Shown: positions 1-7,811 of the stretch, piece by piece | Numbering within the stretch: position 1 is the first letter of the stretch | How the letters are laid out: each line of letters starts with the position of its first letter | Assembly (NCBI GenBank): GCA_937919435.1 | Contig: CALFRR010000190.1 | Coordinates: 1-63,065 of the forward strand | DNA: 63,065 bases | Direction: 5' to 3' | From: an uncultured Alphaproteobacteria bacterium | Lineage (GTDB): Bacteria; Pseudomonadota; Alphaproteobacteria; Rhizobiales; Ancalomicrobiaceae | The notes under the pieces: model-generated | Told to the model about the DNA's origin: nothing | The model's database searches: none | Seen by the model: only the letters and a program-made list of their open reading frames with translations | Program-made: the position numbers and the translations under genes

Positions 1-46
1 ACCACCGAGATCTACACTCTTTCCCTACACGACGCTCTTCCGATCT
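1..46 (+). other. Illumina P5/TruSeq adapter remnant (not genomic)
   Basis: The first 46 bases match the 3' end of the Illumina universal adapter as remembered; they start ACCACCGAGATCTACAC and end GACGCTCTTCCGATCT. This is library sequence left at a contig end. Genomic sequence begins at about 47. The cas operon that ends just inside is therefore probably cut by the assembly rather than by biology. Confidence 0.97.
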
Positions 47-75
47 CCATCCGAGCGACCCACAGAACGGGGCGA

Positions 76-1599
76 TCAGGTGTGTTCATGGGTCCCCTCC
101 GCCACTCCCGCCGCCATCACCGAGCGGGCCTTCTCGGCGGCTTCACGGGCGAAATACTGAATCGCCAAGAGCGCAGAGAAGTCTCTTGCCTTCGTCTCGG
201 CGGCATCGGCGAAAGCCACGATCGCATCCTTGAAGGTCAGAGGCTTCGCACCACCGGAAGGGAAAAAATCCGCCCCCCAAGCCGGCAACTCGGCATCCGT
301 GTCGGTGCAGACGTCGGCCAATCGCTTCCTGAAGTCCGCGAGGCTCCGGGCTCGACGAGCTTCGACGTAGAGGCGGTTCCATTGCGACGGCTTCGGTCCG
401 ATGCCTTCTCGACGACCGCGAACGAGACCCGCCGAGGCGTACCAGACTTCCATGTCGCGACAGGCTTCGCGAGCAAAACTCAGCGCCGGATCTCGAGAGG
501 CGGACCGCGACCGTGACAACCAGGCGAGGACGGAAGCCTCTTCCGCAGAAACGTCCACGGGGTCGTCATCGGCCGACTTCATCTTGGCGATCTCCACGGC
601 TCTGGTGAGCGGAGCACCCTCGAGAAGCAGCGGATGGTCGACGACGAACCGACCCAACCCCCGATCCCGACCGGGACCGACCACATCCGGCGTCGAAGCT
701 CGACCACCCGAGCCACCTTCGAACACCAACACGCTTCCTCGGCAGAGAACGGTCTGCTCAGGTTCGTGCATCCCCAGCGCGGAGTTGAAGAAACTGCGTG
801 TCGCCACGCGGAGGAACGATCGATCGGCCCTGAAGACGGCGCCGGCCAACCCGAACCCCTCCGCCGTCGGGACGACCGACGAACAGCCGAACCCGTCGAA
901 GAGAATCGTGTCCGACAGCAGCCAGACGACACGCATGTCCGCCGATGGAGCGCTCGCCTTCCGTGTCTCCGGCGCGCGCCGCGTGACACGCACACGGCCG
1001 AACTCGGTGTTGCGCGACCGACCCAGCTTCGGTCCGCTCATGATCGTTTCGTCGATCAGTTCGACGATCTCCGGCTCGACATCGGAATCTATGTCGATCG
1101 TCAGGGCGAACTTCTGCCCTCGACAGATTCGATGGTGACCGAAGAGACCACCTTCCTCGACGCGACCGGTCGCTTCGGAAACCGAATTCTTCAGGACATA
1201 CCGCATGTCGACGCCGAAGACGCCGCCGGAAGCCGTAACATAGGCACCGCGCCATTGCTCCGGCTGTTTCCCATCCATACCGACGAGATGGAGATTGCGA
1301 GTGGCGGCGATGCGTCCGGCCTTCGCCACGTCCTTCGGACGGTGGAAAGAGAGAGGAACCGGCCAGCCGGTCTCACCCGTCTCTGCGATCGGCAGCGCAT
1401 CGTGAAACCTCACGGCTCCGGAATGGAAGACGACGCGCGCGGCCGAACCTAGTCGTCGATAGAGCGCCGCCGCAACAGCACCGCGGACTGCCGCACCGGG
1501 GATGTAGTCGAGGCCTGTATGATCCCCCGCGGTCGCGGCGGAGGCGGAGAAGACGGCATCGTCTTCGAGTACCAATTCGAATACGAGGTCCGGCATCAT
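76..1599 (-). CDS. Csx10-like type III RAMP protein
   Basis: 507 aa RAMP-fold subunit of a type III CRISPR effector complex, expected to bind crRNA in the cytoplasm. The N-terminus reads like Csx10: a hydrophobic first strand, then LDYIPGAAVRGAVAAALYRR, close to the family's YIPG-x-x-RGA-A signature. A second RAMP-like segment near residues 180-215 (GPKLGRSRNTEFGRVRV) carries the Gly/Arg-rich turn. The start is the ATG at 1599, which overlaps the upstream stop as ATGA; an in-frame ATG at 1692 lies inside the upstream gene and is rejected. It is the last complete gene before the contig end, so further cas7-type or ancillary genes may be missing. Csx10 points to subtype III-D, but this is a call by eye. 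Confidence 0.7.
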   Translation of the reverse strand: MMPDLVFELVLEDDAVFSASAATAGDHTGLDYIPGAAVRGAVAAALYRRLGSAARVVFHSGAVRFHDALPIAETGETGWPVPLSFHRPKDVAKAGRIAATRNLHLVGMDGKQPEQWRGAYVTASGGVFGVDMRYVLKNSVSEATGRVEEGGLFGHHRICRGQKFALTIDIDSDVEPEIVELIDETIMSGPKLGRSRNTEFGRVRVTRRAPETRKASAPSADMRVVWLLSDTILFDGFGCSSVVPTAEGFGLAGAVFRADRSFLRVATRSFFNSALGMHEPEQTVLCRGSVLVFEGGSGGRASTPDVVGPGRDRGLGRFVVDHPLLLEGAPLTRAVEIAKMKSADDDPVDVSAEEASVLAWLSRSRSASRDPALSFAREACRDMEVWYASAGLVRGRREGIGPKPSQWNRLYVEARRARSLADFRKRLADVCTDTDAELPAWGADFFPSGGAKPLTFKDAIVAFADAAETKARDFSALLAIQYFAREAAEKARSVMAAGVAEGTHEHT

Positions 1600-2195
1600 C
1601 GAAGCTCCGCGAAACACCGGCCGAAGCCCTTGTTGCGTCCGCCGCCGAACGCCGTCACCAAAACGAGGGACGACGCCACGATGTCTCGCCATTCGTCGGA
1701 GAGCCGAGGCCGATCGAGGAGAAGAGCGGCTCGCGCGGCGTCGAACTCGACCGGCGCGGTCAGAATCAGCGGAACCGCGACGCGCAACACCCGTAGTGAT
1801 CCGGTCGCCGCCACGCCCGACTCGGTCATCGCCGTCGAAGCGATCGTCCGAAAGAGGTCGATCGAGGGATGTCCGCCACTTTCCTTCAGCTTCCGTTTGA
1901 AGGAATCGGACAGCTTCGCATCGCGAAACGACAGCAGGCCGAGCCCGGCCCGGCTGGTGTCGGCCGAAGTCCGTGTTCCGACACCGAACAGCGCGTCGAT
2001 CACCGAAGGGCCGAGATCGTCCCTGACGTCGAGAAGCTTCCGCGCCGCGTCGCGCAGGACACCCTTGATGTGGCGACCCGGCAGGTAGGGATACCCGTCC
2101 TCGTCGGTGATTCCCTCCTCATCGACGGCAAACCCCTGCCCCCGTCCGGAGCCCGAGATCCAAAACCCGGAGAAGTCGATTTGGAGCAGCGGCAT
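1596..2195 (-). CDS. Csm3/Cas7-like RAMP protein
   Basis: 199 aa, the size of a Cas7-group (Csm3/Cmr4-like) backbone subunit of a type III effector. Visible RAMP features are the early PYLPGRHIKGVLRDAARKL helix (the YLPG-x-x-KG-R signature), a central strand with LSFRDAKL, and the C-terminal glycine-rich loop AFGGGRNKGFGRC. In the family this subunit lies along the crRNA and cuts target RNA with an Asp in a thumb loop; I cannot assign that residue safely. The start ATG (2195) overlaps the cas10 stop as TGATG and its own stop overlaps the next start as ATGA, so the three genes are translationally coupled. Confidence 0.8.
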   Translation of the reverse strand: MPLLQIDFSGFWISGSGRGQGFAVDEEGITDEDGYPYLPGRHIKGVLRDAARKLLDVRDDLGPSVIDALFGVGTRTSADTSRAGLGLLSFRDAKLSDSFKRKLKESGGHPSIDLFRTIASTAMTESGVAATGSLRVLRVAVPLILTAPVEFDAARAALLLDRPRLSDEWRDIVASSLVLVTAFGGGRNKGFGRCFAELR

Positions 2196-3820
2196 CAGTT
2201 CGTCCTACCCTCGACGGCCGCGATGGCGAGGAGATCGGCGAGCGGCGAGTACCCCTTGGTCGTGACGATCCCCGCCCCGACCGGTTCACCGGTCAGCGCC
2301 GAGAGGCGCGTCTCGAAGGCCGCGAGATCGTCTGGAGCCTCCTTCGCCATGATCTTCCGGATCCTGGCCCACTTGCGTCCCGCTTCGGACGGGGCATCGT
2401 AGAGGAGCGTCGCCAGTTCGCGCAGCGGTCCCCGCCGGAAGCTCTCCCGTCGAACCACGTCGGCGAGGTCGCGCAATGCGTCCAGCCGCGGAAGCGGCGA
2501 CGTCTCGCCCGGGCGCGGACAACCGTAGGGACCGAGCGTCAAGATGCCGCCCGAGGTGGACAGATCGTCCCGCTCGATGTCGCCCCAGGGACGGACGAGA
2601 GACGCGGCGACGCGATGGAAGGCCAGTGCCGAAGGTACCCGATCCTGCGCACCGCAGGTGGCCTTGGCACGCTCCTTGGCAAAGCCGCAGAGGTCCTCGG
2701 CGAGGTCATGGGCATCTGCGAAGGGCTGCCCCTCTCCGACCAACGCGATCCCGGCGCAGGCCGAGAGTGGCGGCGGCGCTCCGAGCCCGAACTTCCCGAA
2801 GAGTTCCTCGAGCAACGCAGCGGAGAATTCTTCGAACGCGGTGAGGAAGACTTCGGCGTAGGGCAGGGCGAGATCGCCACGCAACAACACGGTGACGTCG
2901 TCGCCGGCCTGGACCAGCGGCCGCATCGGATAGAGGCCCCCGGTCTTCCGCTCGGGGACCACGACGGTGGTGGTGGCACGGATGCAGGCCTTCCGCGTCG
3001 CCTCGGCGATCGCCCTGGAGAAACCGGCATGGGCATCGATCCACCGCCGTTCGCTCGGCGACAGGGACCCATCCGATTTGCCGGCCTCGCACTCCAGGCG
3101 GTCGGACATCGCCCGGACCACCGAACCGAGTCGGTTGCCGTCGGCATGGAGGACGCCGACGATCCGCGCGCCGTCGCCACCGGTGAACAGATCTTCGATC
3201 TTGTAGGGCCAATCGGCGGCGATCGCCCGCTCGCGCTCGACGAAGCGCGCCAGCAGCGTCGTCGCACCCGCCATTCGCCGCTTCGAGAGGAGGGCGGCAT
3301 CGGCCGGCTCGGTCCGCCCCGGCTCGGCCTTGTCGCGCACCGTGCCGGCGGCAGCGGTGCCGGTGCGCGGCGCCCGCTCGGCGATCGGCGCGACCGGCGG
3401 CTCGAATCGCGGCGACAGACCCCGCCGGCCGAGGCTCGCCTCCTGGGCGTCCTTCAACGCCGCCGCCGCGTCGTCGCCCTCTCCGACCGCATCGACGAAG
3501 TCGAGCCCGGGCGCCACCGAGGGCAGGGCCAGACGGGTGAGCCGACGCATGTGGTCGGCGCACGCCGCGGCCTCATCACCAGAGAAGACGAGACGGAAAG
3601 CACCGGCTGCACGCCGCACGACATGGACGTCCCCCTGTCGCGCGAGCGTACCCAGCAGCCCGTCGAGGAGAGACGTTCCGCGCCCGGGATTGGTGGAGGT
3701 CGCGTCACCGGAGATCGCATCGATGACGGCGCTGGCGCCGACGGCGTCTCTGAGGCGCCCTCCGGCCCTCAGATGGGCCTGAATACTCTTGGCTTCGAAC
3801 AGGTAGGCGGCACGGCGCAT
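2195..3820 (-). CDS. cas10: Cas10/Cmr2-type large subunit of the type III effector
   Basis: 541 aa, short for Cas10. It begins directly with a palm-like segment (YLFEAKSIQAHLRAGGRLRD), with no N-terminal HD nuclease seen. A DGN-type motif (HADGNRLGS, about residues 226-232) and the cyclase motif QAGDDV (about 305-309) lie in the palm domains. The usual GGDD is AGDD, but both aspartates are kept, so cyclic oligoadenylate synthesis is plausible. No CARF effector is visible in the window; one could lie beyond the contig end. The start at 3820 is preferred over 3856 because GGAG lies 8 nt upstream. It is the first gene of the leftward effector operon and starts about 100 bp from the decayed end of the array. 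Confidence 0.85.
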   Translation of the reverse strand: MRRAAYLFEAKSIQAHLRAGGRLRDAVGASAVIDAISGDATSTNPGRGTSLLDGLLGTLARQGDVHVVRRAAGAFRLVFSGDEAAACADHMRRLTRLALPSVAPGLDFVDAVGEGDDAAAALKDAQEASLGRRGLSPRFEPPVAPIAERAPRTGTAAAGTVRDKAEPGRTEPADAALLSKRRMAGATTLLARFVERERAIAADWPYKIEDLFTGGDGARIVGVLHADGNRLGSVVRAMSDRLECEAGKSDGSLSPSERRWIDAHAGFSRAIAEATRKACIRATTTVVVPERKTGGLYPMRPLVQAGDDVTVLLRGDLALPYAEVFLTAFEEFSAALLEELFGKFGLGAPPPLSACAGIALVGEGQPFADAHDLAEDLCGFAKERAKATCGAQDRVPSALAFHRVAASLVRPWGDIERDDLSTSGGILTLGPYGCPRPGETSPLPRLDALRDLADVVRRESFRRGPLRELATLLYDAPSEAGRKWARIRKIMAKEAPDDLAAFETRLSALTGEPVGAGIVTTKGYSPLADLLAIAAVEGRTN

Positions 3821-3921
3821 CGGATGTCTCCGACCTCGGTGCACGAAAGCTCGCATGCCGCGCGAGCGAGTTCAACCACATTCGTCCGTTGTCGGGCGAC
3901 GTCGGGGAAAGTCCGACCTTC

Positions 3922-5325
3922 GAAGCAGGCCGCTTCCATCGCGGAGGGGATGCTGAACCAACCGGAGATATAACGATGTCCATCAGCGATCGTTTTGATC
4001 CGCTTCCATCGCGGAGGGGATGCTGAACTCCGCAAGGCTTCGGTAGAAGCTTGTTAAGGTTTTGATCCGCTTCCATCGCGGAGGGGATGCTGAACTGTGC
4101 CCGCACCTCCTGTGCGCCCTGGCGCCTGTTTTGATCCGCTTCCATCGCGGAGGGGATGCTGAACCCACCCCAAGGAGACCTTCCCATGTGCAATACGTTT
4201 TGATCCGCTTCCATCGCGGAGGGGATGCTGAACGCCAGAAATTCATGAAGCGCTGCTCATTCGCAGAGGTTTTGATCCGCTTCCATCGCGGAGGGGATGC
4301 TGAACTCCGATGAAGACGATCATCTACATGTCCGGTTTTGATCCGCTTCCATCGCGGAGGGGATGCTGAACCCCCAAGGAGAAATCAAATGATCGCCCGC
4401 GTTTTGATCCGCTTCCATCGCGGAGGGGATGCTGAACCGGCCGGCTCTCGCCGACCGGTCCTTCCGTAGTTTTGATCCGCTTCCATCGCGGAGGGGATGC
4501 TGAACTGCTGGAGGGCATCATGGCAGATTGTTACTTGTTTTGATCCGCTTCCATCGCGGAGGGGATGCTGAACGAGAAATCCAATGCAGAACCGCCTCTT
4601 CGTCGTTTTGATCCGCTTCCATCGCGGAGGGGATGCTGAACCTCCTGAAAGAAGGAACACCCCATGACCGGGTTTTGATCCGCTTCCATCGCGGAGGGGA
4701 TGCTGAACAGCAGAAGAAGATGTTGACCAAGACCTATCCGGTTTTGATCCGCTTCCATCGCGGAGGGGATGCTGAACTGGAGAAAACAGATGAATCACAC
4801 CATCGTTTGTTTTGATCCGCTTCCATCGCGGAGGGGATGCTGAACGTATTGGCGGACACTTCCGCAACACCGACGCAGTTTTGATCCGCTTCCATCGCGG
4901 AGGGGATGCTGAACCCCAAGGAGGGGACCATGGACAAGATCGAATTGTTTTGATCCGCTTCCATCGCGGAGGGGATGCTGAACAGAATCTCGATGTCGTT
5001 CGCTCGCACTTCCGGTTTTGATCCGCTTCCATCGCGGAGGGGATGCTGAACCCCCAACCCGGAGAGATCTGATGACCGCCGAGTTTTGATCCGCTTCCAT
5101 CGCGGAGGGGATGCTGAACTTCTCGAGGATCTACCATGAAGAAAACCGAAACCGGTTTTGATCCGCTTCCATCGCGGAGGGGATGCTGAACGATTCTCCA
5201 TGCGCATGACCATCGCCGCGGGGTTTTGATCCGCTTCCATCGCGGAGGGGATGCTGAACTGAATCAAGAACAGAGGAACATGTTATCAGTTTTGATCCGC
5301 TTCCATCGCGGAGGGGATGCTGAAC
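3922..5325 (-). CRISPR. CRISPR array, 21 repeats and 20 spacers, transcribed leftward
   Basis: Twenty identical 37-bp repeats (plus strand starts GTTTTGATCCGCTTCC and ends GGGGATGCTGAAC; in transcript sense it starts GTTCAGC and ends ATCAAAAC) plus a decayed copy at 3922-3958 whose first 8 plus-strand bases no longer match. Intact copies run from 3992-4028 to 5289-5325. Spacers are 29-35 nt, the variable length usual for type III. Decay at the left end, the leader promoter at 5332-5359 and the AAAAC repeat end all give leftward transcription, with the newest spacer at 5260-5288. On the plus strand most spacers contain a Shine-Dalgarno plus ATG; see findings. Confidence 0.99.
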
Positions 5326-5461
5326 TCCCCCATTGTAGCCGATTGAACGCTCACGTAAAGTTCGGCAGGTTTCCACAGGGTGGAGACATCGGCGGTCTTC
5401 CGAGGGCACCGAACCGCTCCGAGCGGCTGGCGGTTCGAAATCATACAAGAAGTACAGTCGG
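5326..5461 (-). promoter_or_regulatory. CRISPR leader with leftward promoter
   Basis: The 136 bp lie between the last intact repeat and RT-cas1. Read leftward they hold a -35 TTTACG (5359-5354), a 16-bp spacer and a -10 TACAAT (5337-5332), which would start transcription at or near the first repeat. An arm CCGCTCCGAGCGG at 5413-5425 forms a perfect palindrome in the leader. The same stretch must also carry the rightward signals for RT-cas1; I see no clear promoter in that direction. Confidence 0.75.
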
Positions 5462-7513
5462 ATGTCACGATCCACTGGGTTCAGGTGGCCGAACGACGGG
5501 AAAGGAGCGGTCTTCCGCTCGATCGTCGGCGTCCCCGGACTTTCCGCCGGCTGGATGCGAGTCCTCGCCCGCTCGGGGGCGCCTGGCATCGATGGCGTCA
5601 CCATCGACGGCTTCACCCGGGGGGCGGAAGGACGAATCACCACCCTCTCCGAAGACCTGATCGCCGGTACCTACCGCCCGCAACCACCCCGTATCGTCAA
5701 GATTCCGAAGAAGGTCGGCGGTGAACGCATCCTGCGGATCCCCGGCATCCGCGACCGGGTCGCGCAGAGTTCCGCCGCCCTGATGCTGTCGCCACTTTTG
5801 GAGCCGACCTTCGAGGACGCCAGCTTCGGCTATCGCCCCGGTCGATCGATCCAGGCGGCGGCGCGCCGGATCGGCGGACTGCATGCCCAAGGGTTCGGCT
5901 GGGTGGTCGAAGCCGACATCGACGACTTCTTCGACGAGATTCCCCACGACAAGCTGCTCGCCAAGCTCGTGAAGGTGGTGCCCGACCCGGACGTCGAGGC
6001 ACTCGTCGGCCTGTGGCTCACCTCCGCCGAACCGGACGGAGTCGGCATCGCACAGGGTAGCCCGCTCTCGCCTCTCCTCGCCAACCTCCATCTCGACGCG
6101 GTCGACGAGGCTCTGTCGGGCAGCGAGACGGCCCTCGTGCGTTATGCCGACGATTTCGTGATCCTCTGCCGTTCGCAGGAAACCGCGACCCGGGCGATGG
6201 GGCTGGCGATCCGCGTGCTCGCCGAGCAAGGGTTGCGGCTCGACGCCGACAAGACGCGGATCCTTCCCTACGACGAGGGCTTCCGGTTCCTCGGACACCG
6301 TTTCGGCGCCGAGGGGATCGTCTACGAATCCGCACCGACGCAGCATCCGGTGACGCCGACGACCACGACGGAGGGCGGCCTCCCTGCCCGGGGCGTTTCG
6401 CCGACCGATGGACTGCCGGCGGGCCATCGTCCGGATCCCGTTCCCGACGATACGATCGACGATCTGGCAGAGCCCTGTTTCGGGCGCCATGCGGAGCGGC
6501 TGCGCCGGCTCTATCTGATGGGCAAGGGGGTCGGTCTGCGTGTGGTCGGCAGATCTCTGGTCGTCCACGACGGGAGCGAAGCGATCGCCAATGTGGCACC
6601 GGCCAGGATCGACCGCATCGAAGTCGGCCCGGCCGCGGCGATCGAAACGGAAGCCGTACGCCATGCACTGCGTCACGGCATCGGGCTCGATCTCGTCGAC
6701 GGTCGCGGACGCGTGATCGGTCGCATCGAAACCGGGGATCGTCGGCACGGCGGACGGCTTCTCGCCCAGGCGGCGTGCCGGCTCGACGAAACTCGTCGGC
6801 TCGCCGTCGCGCGGGCGATCGTCGCAGCGAGGATCCACAACCAGCGAGCCCTGCTGCATCGTCTCAATCGCCGCCGAAAATCCGTTCTCGTCGCGGAGGC
6901 GGCCAAGGCGATCGGCCGTACGCTCGGGAAACTCGAGTTCGCCGCGAGTGTGGATCAGGCCCGGGGTTTCGAGGGCGAGGCGGCGCGGCTCTACTGGCCG
7001 GCATTCGGTTCGATGTTCGGCAAACATGCATTCGTTCATCGCTCCCGCGCGGGCGACGGGGGGCCGGTCAACGTGGTCCTCGACATCCTCTCGGGCCTGC
7101 TCCGCCGCGATCTCGACGGTCAGCTCCTCAAGGTCGGGCTGCACCCGGCCATCGGCTTTCTCCATGCGCAGACCGACGTCGACTGGTCGCTGTCGGCCGA
7201 CCTGGTCGAGGAGTACCGGGCGCCACTGATCGAGTCGCTCACGGCCTATCTCTTCAACAATCGTCTCCTCGACGAGAGCATGTTCGAGACCGACGATATC
7301 GACGGCACTCTCCGCCCCGATGCAGCAACCTACGCGCTGATCATTCGCCAATTCGAAGCCTGGGTCGAACGCCCGATCGTATCGCCGCTCGTCGGTGACA
7401 CCACGACCTGGCGGGGGCTGATCGAGGACCAACTCGAGCACCTCGCACATGTGCTCGAAGAGGCGGTCGGCGGCAATGTCGTCGACTATCGTCCCTACCG
7501 GATGGACTATTGA
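5462..7513 (+). CDS. cas1: Reverse transcriptase-Cas1 fusion
   Basis: 683 aa. Residues 1-285 are a group II intron-like reverse transcriptase: PGIDGVTIDGF (41-51), a fingers motif around FGYRPGRS (122-129), the first catalytic aspartates ADIDDFF (151-157), QGSPLSPLLANL (198-209), the YADD box (228-231), and FRFLGHRF. A proline/threonine-rich linker (about 290-335) leads to a full Cas1 domain (about 340-683), with the metal-site segments FEGEAARLYWPAF, HPAIGFLHAQ and SADLVEEYR. There is no N-terminal Cas6 domain, unlike many type III RT-Cas1 proteins; cas6 is a separate gene downstream. By family knowledge such fusions can integrate spacers copied from RNA. The ATG at 5462 has only a weak ribosome site and the frame is open further upstream, so the start is uncertain. 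Confidence 0.96.
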   Translation: MSRSTGFRWPNDGKGAVFRSIVGVPGLSAGWMRVLARSGAPGIDGVTIDGFTRGAEGRITTLSEDLIAGTYRPQPPRIVKIPKKVGGERILRIPGIRDRVAQSSAALMLSPLLEPTFEDASFGYRPGRSIQAAARRIGGLHAQGFGWVVEADIDDFFDEIPHDKLLAKLVKVVPDPDVEALVGLWLTSAEPDGVGIAQGSPLSPLLANLHLDAVDEALSGSETALVRYADDFVILCRSQETATRAMGLAIRVLAEQGLRLDADKTRILPYDEGFRFLGHRFGAEGIVYESAPTQHPVTPTTTTEGGLPARGVSPTDGLPAGHRPDPVPDDTIDDLAEPCFGRHAERLRRLYLMGKGVGLRVVGRSLVVHDGSEAIANVAPARIDRIEVGPAAAIETEAVRHALRHGIGLDLVDGRGRVIGRIETGDRRHGGRLLAQAACRLDETRRLAVARAIVAARIHNQRALLHRLNRRRKSVLVAEAAKAIGRTLGKLEFAASVDQARGFEGEAARLYWPAFGSMFGKHAFVHRSRAGDGGPVNVVLDILSGLLRRDLDGQLLKVGLHPAIGFLHAQTDVDWSLSADLVEEYRAPLIESLTAYLFNNRLLDESMFETDDIDGTLRPDAATYALIIRQFEAWVERPIVSPLVGDTTTWRGLIEDQLEHLAHVLEEAVGGNVVDYRPYRMDY

Positions 7514-7515
7514 AG

Positions 7516-7803
7516 ATGGCGGACGATCCGATGCTCACGGTGATCGCCTACGACATATCGAGCGACCGGGCTCGGCGGTACGTGGCCGAGATCCTCGAGG
7601 AGATCGGGCTTCGGGTCCAAGAGAGCGTCTTCGAGGCGCGGCTGAGCCGGACCCAATCGGACGGACTGGCCCGACGGTTGCGCAAACACGTCGGCGAAGG
7701 AGACAGCATTCGGTTCTACCCGATCGCCGCTTCTCGACGCGAACGGCTCCTCGTCCTGGGAACCGGTGTCGCTGCCGAGGACGGTCCCTTCCTCCTGTTC
7801 TGA
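7516..7803 (+). CDS. cas2: Cas2
   Basis: 95 aa partner of RT-Cas1 in the spacer integration complex. The first strand LTVIAYDISSDRARRYV carries the conserved Asp after a hydrophobic strand, then VQESVFEARLS, and a late strand around DSIRFYPIA. It begins 2 nt after the RT-cas1 stop, so the genes are coupled. Possible starts are TTG 7510, ATG 7516 and ATG 7531; the last gives the usual MLTVIAYD start and has GGCGGA upstream, so the true protein may be 5 residues shorter. Confidence 0.93.
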   Translation: MADDPMLTVIAYDISSDRARRYVAEILEEIGLRVQESVFEARLSRTQSDGLARRLRKHVGEGDSIRFYPIAASRRERLLVLGTGVAAEDGPFLLF

Positions 7804-7811
7804 GGTGTGCC

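Noticed and set aside
4096..4127. Spacer with AGGAGG on the minus strand, opposite to the others
   Set aside because: No ATG, GTG or TTG follows at a usable distance, so it does not count as a reverse-oriented initiation region.
3983..5267. Long open frames across the array on both strands
   Set aside because: They arise from repeat translation (SASPPRWKRIKT, FSIPSAMEADQN and LIRFHRGGDAE periodicities), not from a gene.
3959..5288. Spacers aimed at the resident prophage
   Set aside because: I compared the spacer start-codon parts with several starts of the window's genes by eye and found no match of useful length.
5465..7450. 661-codon frame antisense to RT-cas1
   Set aside because: It mirrors the real gene in a GC-rich frame; the plus-strand product has all RT and Cas1 motifs.
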